Positions 59,117 through 64,000 of a stretch of DNA of 64,000 nucleotides are shown one piece after another. Within the stretch, counting starts at the first letter, position 1, and every line of letters begins with the position of its first letter. The stretch spans positions 1-64,000 of the forward strand of contig JAFIEC010000418.1 of assembly GCA_020832725.1 (NCBI GenBank), written 5' to 3'. Both the position numbers and the translations under genes were made by a program. Under the pieces are notes generated by a model. It did no database searches. It saw only the letters and a program-made list of their open reading frames with translations, and was not told the origin of the DNA. This DNA comes from Paracoccaceae bacterium. GTDB lineage: Bacteria > Pseudomonadota > Alphaproteobacteria > Rhodobacterales > Rhodobacteraceae.

Positions 59117-60322
59117 ATGCTATTGCGCCTGCGAGCCAGCGCCTGTGGCGACTCGCCCCGAGACAGTGGAACCGCCGCCTTGATCGTCATCGAACACGGA
59201 CCCGGCGGGCAGGCAGTGACCTTCCCGCGCATCCGCACCCTGCTTTGCGCCCGCACCCCCGACGAGGTGCCCGCCGCGCTGCAGGCGGCCGAGGAGGCAC
59301 GCCGTGCGGGCGCCTGGGTGGCCGGGTATCTGGCCTATCAGTCCGGCTGCGTCTTCGAGCCGCGCCTGCGCGACTGCGTCAAGCTTGCCATTCCCGGCGA
59401 ACCGCTGGTCCTGCTCGCCGTCTGCGACGCGCCCGAACCCGCCGATGCGGTTCTGGCGCAGGCGGCACAGGCCGCGGGCAGCGCGGCCCTGACCCCGCCG
59501 ACACCGCTGATCCAGCGCGCGGCCTATGATGCGGCCATGGCGCGGCTGCTGGACTACATCGCCGCCGGGGACTGCTATCAGGTCAACCTGACCTTTCCGC
59601 TCGAAGCGCGGCTGATCGGCGGGACGGCGCTGGGCCTCTACGGTGCGCTGCGGGCGCGCCAGCAGGTGGGTTACGGCGCCTTCATCGATCTGGGGGCGGG
59701 GCCGGTGGTGATCTCGCGCAGCCCGGAGCTGTTCTTTCACGTCACCGACGGGGTGATCGAAAGCCGCCCCATGAAGGGCACCGCACCCCGCAGCGACGAT
59801 CCGGCCGAGGATGCCCGCCTGGCCGCCGCGCTGTCGGACAGCGAAAAGGTGCTGGCCGAAAACCTGATGATCGTGGACCTGCTGCGCAACGACATCGGGC
59901 GTATATCCGAGATCGGCTCGGTTTCGGTCCCGGAACTCTTTGCCGTGGAAAGCTTCGCCACCGTGCACCAGATGAGCAGCCGCATTCGGGGCCGCCTGCG
60001 CCCCGGGGCCGGGCTGGGCGCGCTGATGACGGCGCTGTTTCCCTGCGGCTCGGTCACCGGTGCGCCGAAGATCCGCGCCATGCAGATCATCGCCGAGCTG
60101 GAACCGCATCCGCGCGGGGTCTATTGCGGGGCCATCGGCTGGGCGGCGCCGGATGGCAACCAGTGCTGGTCGGTGGCGATCCGCACCCTGCGGCTTTACC
60201 CGGACGGGCGGGTGCTGGCGAATGTGGGCGGCGGCGTGGTGCAGGACAGCACCGCACCGGGCGAATGGGAGGAGGCGCTGTGGAAGGCACGCTTCATGCA
60301 GGGGCTGACGCGCCCGGGCTGA
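59117..60322 (+). CDS. pabB: Aminodeoxychorismate synthase component I PabB
   Basis: 401 residues from the ATG at 59117; similarity begins at IVIEHGPGG, so a TTG at 59180 (380 residues) may be the real start. Chorismate-binding domain: IAAGDCYQVNLTF, ISRSPELFF, SRPMKGTAPR, ENLMIVDLLRNDIGRI, FPCGSVTGAPKIRAM and YCGAIGW, with GGGVVQDS near the end. It aminates chorismate for para-aminobenzoate and folate synthesis, with ammonia from a PabA-type glutaminase not encoded here. It overlaps pabC by 43 bases. Confidence 0.92.
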   Translation: MLLRLRASACGDSPRDSGTAALIVIEHGPGGQAVTFPRIRTLLCARTPDEVPAALQAAEEARRAGAWVAGYLAYQSGCVFEPRLRDCVKLAIPGEPLVLLAVCDAPEPADAVLAQAAQAAGSAALTPPTPLIQRAAYDAAMARLLDYIAAGDCYQVNLTFPLEARLIGGTALGLYGALRARQQVGYGAFIDLGAGPVVISRSPELFFHVTDGVIESRPMKGTAPRSDDPAEDARLAAALSDSEKVLAENLMIVDLLRNDIGRISEIGSVSVPELFAVESFATVHQMSSRIRGRLRPGAGLGALMTALFPCGSVTGAPKIRAMQIIAELEPHPRGVYCGAIGWAAPDGNQCWSVAIRTLRLYPDGRVLANVGGGVVQDSTAPGEWEEALWKARFMQGLTRPG

Positions 60323-60927
60323 AACTCATCGAAACCATGCGCTGGGACGGGCACGCCGTGGCGCATTGGCCGCTGCACCGCGCGCGGCTGGCGGCGGGCG
60401 CGAAGGCGCTGGGCTGGAACCTGCCCGATATCACCCCGTCCGGCCCCGCGGGCACGCCCGCCCGCCTGCGCCTGACCCTCGATGCCCGTGGCCGGATCGA
60501 ACAGACCCACGGCCCGCTGCCACCGGCGGCGACGCTGTGGCGGCTGGGGATGGCGGCGGAATGCCTGCGCTCCGACGATCCCTGGCTGCGGATCAAGTCC
60601 ACCCGCCGCGAAACCTATGACACCGCCCGCGCGGCGCTGCCCGAGGGGCTGGACGAGGTGATCTTTCTCAACGAACGCGGCGAGGTCTGCGACGGCACCA
60701 TCACCACGCTGTTCTTTGACCGGGGCGCCGGCATGCGCACGCCACCGCTGAGCAGCGGGTTGCTGCCCGGCGTGCTGCGCGCCGCCCGCGCCGTCCCCGA
60801 AGAGGTGCTGCTGGCCCGCGATCTTCCGCATGTGCGGCTCTGGGTCGGCAACGCCCTGCGCGGGCTGGTCCCGGCCGTATGGATCGATTTGCCCCCTGTT
60901 GCGCCGCACCGGCGTTCGGCGCCCTAG
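60280..60927 (+). CDS. pabC: Aminodeoxychorismate lyase-like PLP enzyme (aminotransferase class IV)
   Basis: 215 residues from a GTG at 60280 with GGAGG five bases upstream, inside the end of pabB in another frame. Class IV features: LIETMRWDG, HLARL-like HRARLAAGAKALGW, the PLP lysine in WLRIKSTRRETYD, FLNERGEVCDGTITTLFF and LSSGLLPGVLRA. It should release pyruvate from aminodeoxychorismate to give para-aminobenzoate. The PabB-PabC gene pair with overlap supports the role; this subgroup is shorter than E. coli PabC. Confidence 0.87.
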   Translation: MEGTLHAGADAPGLKLIETMRWDGHAVAHWPLHRARLAAGAKALGWNLPDITPSGPAGTPARLRLTLDARGRIEQTHGPLPPAATLWRLGMAAECLRSDDPWLRIKSTRRETYDTARAALPEGLDEVIFLNERGEVCDGTITTLFFDRGAGMRTPPLSSGLLPGVLRAARAVPEEVLLARDLPHVRLWVGNALRGLVPAVWIDLPPVAPHRRSAP

Positions 60928-60932
60928 GCCCC

Positions 60933-60977
60933 CGTTGACGCGGGCGCGGCAGGATCGCGCCGATCCCGCGCTCAACG
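60933..60977 (+). repeat. Hairpin just upstream of the DUF2793 gene
   Basis: CGTTGA-CGCGGG (60933-60944) pairs with CCCGC-GCTCAACG (60965-60977) with one bulged base; the stem ends 9 bases before the ATG at 60987, abutting the ribosome site. It could end pabBC transcription or mask the ribosome site of the next gene. Confidence 0.45.
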
Positions 60978-60986
60978 GAGACCGCC

Positions 60987-62156
60987 ATGCCCGACGATTC
61001 GCCCAGACTGGGCCTGCCCTTCCTGCTGCCCGCGCAGGCACAGAAACACGTCACCCATAACGAGGCGCTGGAGCGGCTCGACCTGCTGGTGCAACTGACG
61101 GTCGAGGCGTTTGACGCCAACACCCCGCCGACGCTGCCGCTTGACGGGCAGGTCTGGGCGCTGGGGCTGGCGCCTTCGGGCGTCTGGGCGGGGCAGGCGG
61201 GGCGGCTGGCGGCCTGGGTGAACGGCGCCTGGGTCTTCGTCACGCCGCAAACCGGCTGGCGCGCGGCCATGGGTGATGCGCTGCGGATCTGGGACGGCAG
61301 CGTCTGGGTGACCCCCGCGCCCGGCGCGCTGGACAACCTGCCCGGCGTGGGGATCAACGCCAGCCACGACGCCACCAACCGCCTGAGCGTGGCCGCCGAC
61401 GCCACGCTGCTGAACCACGCGGGCGCGGGCCACCAGCTCAAGCTGAACAAGGCCGCGCCCGCCGATACCGCCAGCCTGCTGTTCCAGACCGGGTTCTCGG
61501 GCCGGGCCGAGATGGGCACCGCCGGGTCGGATGCCTTCGTCATCAAGGTCAGTGCCGATGGCGCTAGCTGGCACGATGGCGCCATCTTCGACCCGGCCAG
61601 CGGCGCCGCCAGCCTGCCGGGGGGGCTGGAGGTCACGGGCCTGATCACCGGCAGCGCGGTCACGGCGGATGCCACGGACACCACGCCGGGGCGGCTGCTG
61701 ACCACCGGGGCGGGGCATGCGCAACTGGACCCCGGACTCTATCGGCAGGGCAATATCCTCGGCCCGGTTGCCCTGACGGCGGGCCTGCCCTCGGGGGCGG
61801 TTCTGGACCATGACGAGACCCCGGACGGGCATGTCCTGCGGCTGGCGGATGGCACGCAACTGTGCTGGATGACCCGCGATCTGGGCGCGATCCTGGCCCA
61901 TGGCTCGGGCAGCTTTTCCAGCCCCTACCGCACCGCGGCGCTGACGCTGACCTTTCCCGCCGCCTTCGACGGCCCGCCCGCGCTGGTCCTGACCGCCACC
62001 ATCCCCGGCGCCAGCGCCACCGCGCGGCTGCTCCACGCAAGCCATGGCGCGATCACCGCGACCCAGGCCGCCGGGGTGCAGGCCTGGCGCGGCAACGGCA
62101 ACAGCACCGCCGGCGATGCGATCCTTTCGGCGCTGGCCATAGGGCGCTGGGCCTGA
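60987..62156 (+). CDS. DUF2793 domain-containing protein
   Basis: 389 residues. Opening LGLPFLLPAQAQKHVTHNEALERLDLLVQLTV is the hallmark of DUF2793, followed by GQVWALGLAPSGVWAGQAGRLAAWVNGAWVFVTPQTGW. The C-terminal half is Ala/Gly/Thr-rich beta structure (LADGTQLCWMTRDLGAILAHGSGSFSSPYRTAALTLTFP), resembling phage tail-fibre or H-type lectin tips. Such proteins in Rhodobacteraceae are often linked to gene transfer agents or prophages. No GTA genes are near, so it is an orphan here. Confidence 0.85.
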   Translation: MPDDSPRLGLPFLLPAQAQKHVTHNEALERLDLLVQLTVEAFDANTPPTLPLDGQVWALGLAPSGVWAGQAGRLAAWVNGAWVFVTPQTGWRAAMGDALRIWDGSVWVTPAPGALDNLPGVGINASHDATNRLSVAADATLLNHAGAGHQLKLNKAAPADTASLLFQTGFSGRAEMGTAGSDAFVIKVSADGASWHDGAIFDPASGAASLPGGLEVTGLITGSAVTADATDTTPGRLLTTGAGHAQLDPGLYRQGNILGPVALTAGLPSGAVLDHDETPDGHVLRLADGTQLCWMTRDLGAILAHGSGSFSSPYRTAALTLTFPAAFDGPPALVLTATIPGASATARLLHASHGAITATQAAGVQAWRGNGNSTAGDAILSALAIGRWA

Positions 62157-62206
62157 GCCGCGCGGCGGGTGCGGGGCGTCCGGAGGCGGGGGCCGCGCGC
62201 GCTCAG

Positions 62207-62250
62207 GTGCCTGCCGCCGAGGGGTGGCAGGCACGCAGGGCACCCCGTCG
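62207..62250. terminator. Convergent terminator region with two competing hairpins
   Basis: GTGCCTGCC (62207-62215) pairs with GGCAGGCAC (62226-62234). Overlapping it, GCCGCCGA-GGGGTG (62213-62226) can pair with CACCCC-g-TCGGCGGC further right. The two cannot form together. It lies between the converging DUF2793 and ggt genes; no T-run. Confidence 0.5.
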
Positions 62251-62262
62251 GCGGCCGGTGGG

Positions 62263-63840
62263 TCAGTAGCCGATGGCGCAGCCGTCCTTGCGCGGGTCCG
62301 AGGCGGCCTCGAGCACGCCGCTGTCATGCATCCAGATCGCCTGCGCCCCGCCGATGGGATCGGGCGCGCGCTGGACCTTGTGGCCGCGTTCGGCCAGTCC
62401 GGCCAGCGTGCGCTCGGGGTAGGGCGATTCGATATTGAGCACCCCGTCCTCGGGGAAGGCGCGCGGCGCGTCGATCGCAGCCTGCGGGTGCATGCCGAAA
62501 TCCAGCAGGTTGGTGACGAACCGCGCATGCCCGCAGGCCTGATAGGGCCCGCCCATGACGCCGAAGGGCATGACCAGCCGCCCTTCATGGCGCAGCATGG
62601 CCGGGATGATCGTATGCATCGGGCGCTTGCCGGGCGCCATCTCGTTCGGATGACCATCGGCAAGCGTGAACCCGGCCCCGCGGTTCTGCAGCATGATGCC
62701 GAATTTCTCGGACGCGATGCCCGAGCCGAAGGGGTGGAAGATCGAATAGATGAACGAAACCGCCATGCGGTCGCGATCCACCACGGTCAGATACACGGTC
62801 TCGCGGTGCACCGCTTCGGAGAGCGGCGCCGGGTCGGCCATGGCGCGGGCCGGATCGATCAGCGCGGCCAGGGCGGCGGCGGTTTCGGGGGCGAGCATGT
62901 GCTCCAGCCGCGTGCAATGGTCCGGATCGGCGAGGATGCGGTCGCGCGCGTCATAGCCGAGCTTCGTCGCCTCGGCTTCGAGATGCGTGCGCTCGGGGCC
63001 GAACGGGTCCATGGCCGCAAGGTCGAAGTGCTTGAGGATGTTGAGGATCAGCATCGCGGTCGCGCCCTGACCGTTGGGCGCGTGTTCCAGCAGTTCGAAC
63101 CCCTGATAGTCGCTGGCGATGGGGTCGCCCCAGGTGCAGCTTGTGGCCGCCATGTCGTCGAGCGTATGCCAGCCGCCCAGGCCCTGCAGCGTGTCGATCA
63201 CGTCAGCCGCGACCTCGCCCTCGTAGAAGGCCGCGCGTCCGTCGCGTGCGATCCGGCGCAGCACCTCGGCCTGCCCCGGCGCGCGAAAGACATGGCCGGG
63301 TTTCGGTGCCTTGCCGCCGGGCAGGTGCAGATCGCGCGCGCGCCCCTGCAGGTGGTCGGATTGCAGCGCCCAGTCGCGGGCCACGCGCGGGGCGACGGGG
63401 ATGCCTTCGTCGGCATAGCGGATGGCGGCGGCGAAAACCTGGTCCAGCGCCATGGTCCCGTGATCGGCGGCGAGAGCGCAGAAGGCATCGACCGCGCCCG
63501 GGATGGTCACGGCGGCGGGATCGTTCAGGGGCACCGCCGTGTGCCCCGCCGCGCGCAGTGCGCCCGCCGAGGCCCCGGCTGCGGCGCGGCCCGAGCCGTT
63601 CAGCGCGCGCACGGTTTCGGACCCGGCGGGCTTGATGAGCACGAAACAGTCGCCGCCCAGCGCGCACATGTGTGGTTCGGCCACCCCCAGCACGGCAGCC
63701 GCGGCCAGGGCCGCATCGACGGCATTGCCGCCGGCCTTGAGAATGTCCACCGCCGCGCCGGCGGCCAGCGGGTGCGAGGTCGCGCAGACCCCGTTCGTGG
63801 CAAAGACGGCCGATCGGCCCGGTGTGTCGAAGTCGCGCAT
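62263..63840 (-). CDS. ggt: Gamma-glutamyltransferase family protein
   Basis: 525 residues from the ATG at 63840 with GGGAGGA upstream; no signal peptide, so cytoplasmic. N-terminal ATSHPLAAGAAVDILKAGGNAVDAALAAAAVLGVAEPHMCALGGDCF is the standard large-subunit opening. The autoprocessing threonine is in ETVYLTVVD near residue 346, followed by MAVSFIYSIFHPFGSGI. GGPYQACGHARFVTNLLDFGM and LNIESPYPERT follow. Cytoplasmic GGT relatives process glutathione-type or gamma-glutamyl amide substrates; the substrate is uncertain. Confidence 0.88.
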   Translation of the reverse strand: MRDFDTPGRSAVFATNGVCATSHPLAAGAAVDILKAGGNAVDAALAAAAVLGVAEPHMCALGGDCFVLIKPAGSETVRALNGSGRAAAGASAGALRAAGHTAVPLNDPAAVTIPGAVDAFCALAADHGTMALDQVFAAAIRYADEGIPVAPRVARDWALQSDHLQGRARDLHLPGGKAPKPGHVFRAPGQAEVLRRIARDGRAAFYEGEVAADVIDTLQGLGGWHTLDDMAATSCTWGDPIASDYQGFELLEHAPNGQGATAMLILNILKHFDLAAMDPFGPERTHLEAEATKLGYDARDRILADPDHCTRLEHMLAPETAAALAALIDPARAMADPAPLSEAVHRETVYLTVVDRDRMAVSFIYSIFHPFGSGIASEKFGIMLQNRGAGFTLADGHPNEMAPGKRPMHTIIPAMLRHEGRLVMPFGVMGGPYQACGHARFVTNLLDFGMHPQAAIDAPRAFPEDGVLNIESPYPERTLAGLAERGHKVQRAPDPIGGAQAIWMHDSGVLEAASDPRKDGCAIGY

Positions 63841-63982
63841 CTCTTCCTCCCTCGCGGCGCATCCCGCCGAACGCGGCGACCCTAGAGCGTGGCGCGGGGA
63901 TTGACCAGAGGGGCGCGCGGGTCTGGCGAAGCGCCCGGCCATGCGCTAGAGGGAAGGCCGGACAGCAGCGGGAACGGCAGAC

Positions 63983-64000
63983 ATGGCGCGCATTCTCATC
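63983..64000 (+). CDS. Start of a rightward gene cut by the window edge
   Basis: ATG at 63983 followed by MARILI to the last base, with gcgggaacgg upstream as a possible ribosome site. Divergent from ggt. Six codons are too few to name a family. Confidence 0.35.

Overview
The window looks like chromosomal DNA of a GC-rich alphaproteobacterium of the Rhodobacteraceae (Rhodobacter/Roseobacter lineage). This rests on recalled family traits: PhoB/PhoR/PhoU next to a Pst system, a glgBCAX-pgm glycogen operon, a ybgC-tolQRAB-pal-cpoB-tilS-ftsH run, aconitase A, a DUF2793 protein and CpoB/AlgH/SseB homologues of alphaproteobacterial type. An eight-gene Mrp/Mnh-like cation/proton antiporter operon and gamma-type Pst permeases would suit a salt- or alkali-tolerant member, but that is inference. 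No CRISPR array, rRNA operon, intact prophage or IS transposase is visible.

Layout. 1-226 is the 3' end of a ferredoxin-NADP reductase. 0.65-7.0 kb is pstSCAB behind a perfect Pho box. 7.4-13.4 kb is a complete urea ABC transporter, urtABCDE. 13.4-15.9 kb, on the other strand, is phoR-phoU-phoB with its own Pho box. A tRNA-Ser(GGA) follows. 16.6-25.3 kb is the glycogen operon glgB-glgC-glgA-glgX-pgm (minus strand), preceded by an SDR-family epimerase-like gene. 26.3-33.5 kb is the Mrp-like operon (E, F, G, a DUF4040+MnhB fusion, C and three antiporter-like subunits). 33.7-42.9 kb is the envelope/housekeeping block ftsH, tilS, cpoB, pal, tolB, tolA, tolR, tolQ, ybgC, transcribed leftward from ybgC.

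43.0-44.7 kb is a sharply AT-richer islet: one P-loop ATPase gene of the kind I recall as Sll1717/FunZ-like, with its ATG three bases after the stop of a shrunken lepA 3' remnant. The rest (44.7-64 kb) is a string of mostly single genes: algH, a DsbD-N-like protein, ssb, a lytic transglycosylase, cfa, a photolyase, a cysteine desulfurase-like PLP enzyme, a decayed SDR, acnA, a DUF1223 protein, a DMT permease, sseB, pabB-pabC, a DUF2793 protein and a gamma-glutamyltransferase. The first codons of a rightward gene end the window.

How the parts work together. PhoR/PhoB sense and respond to phosphate limitation; the two Pho boxes tie pstSCAB and phoR-phoU-phoB into one regulon although urtABCDE now lies between them. 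The glg genes make, branch and debranch glycogen and connect it to glucose-6-phosphate through pgm. Tol-Pal with CpoB links outer-membrane constriction to division.

The most unexpected structure is a dispersed non-coding element in four intergenic gaps (30.3, 52.3, 56.8 and 58.0 kb). Each copy has two adjacent stem-loops. The first carries in its loop a 16-base C-run block whose complement is a four-tract G-quadruplex motif with one-base loops. Stem sequences differ between copies while pairing is kept. Other points worth following are the foreign ATPase islet, a composition change inside glgB, a beta-propeller-like insertion in PstC, and a frame-compensated SDR pseudogene.
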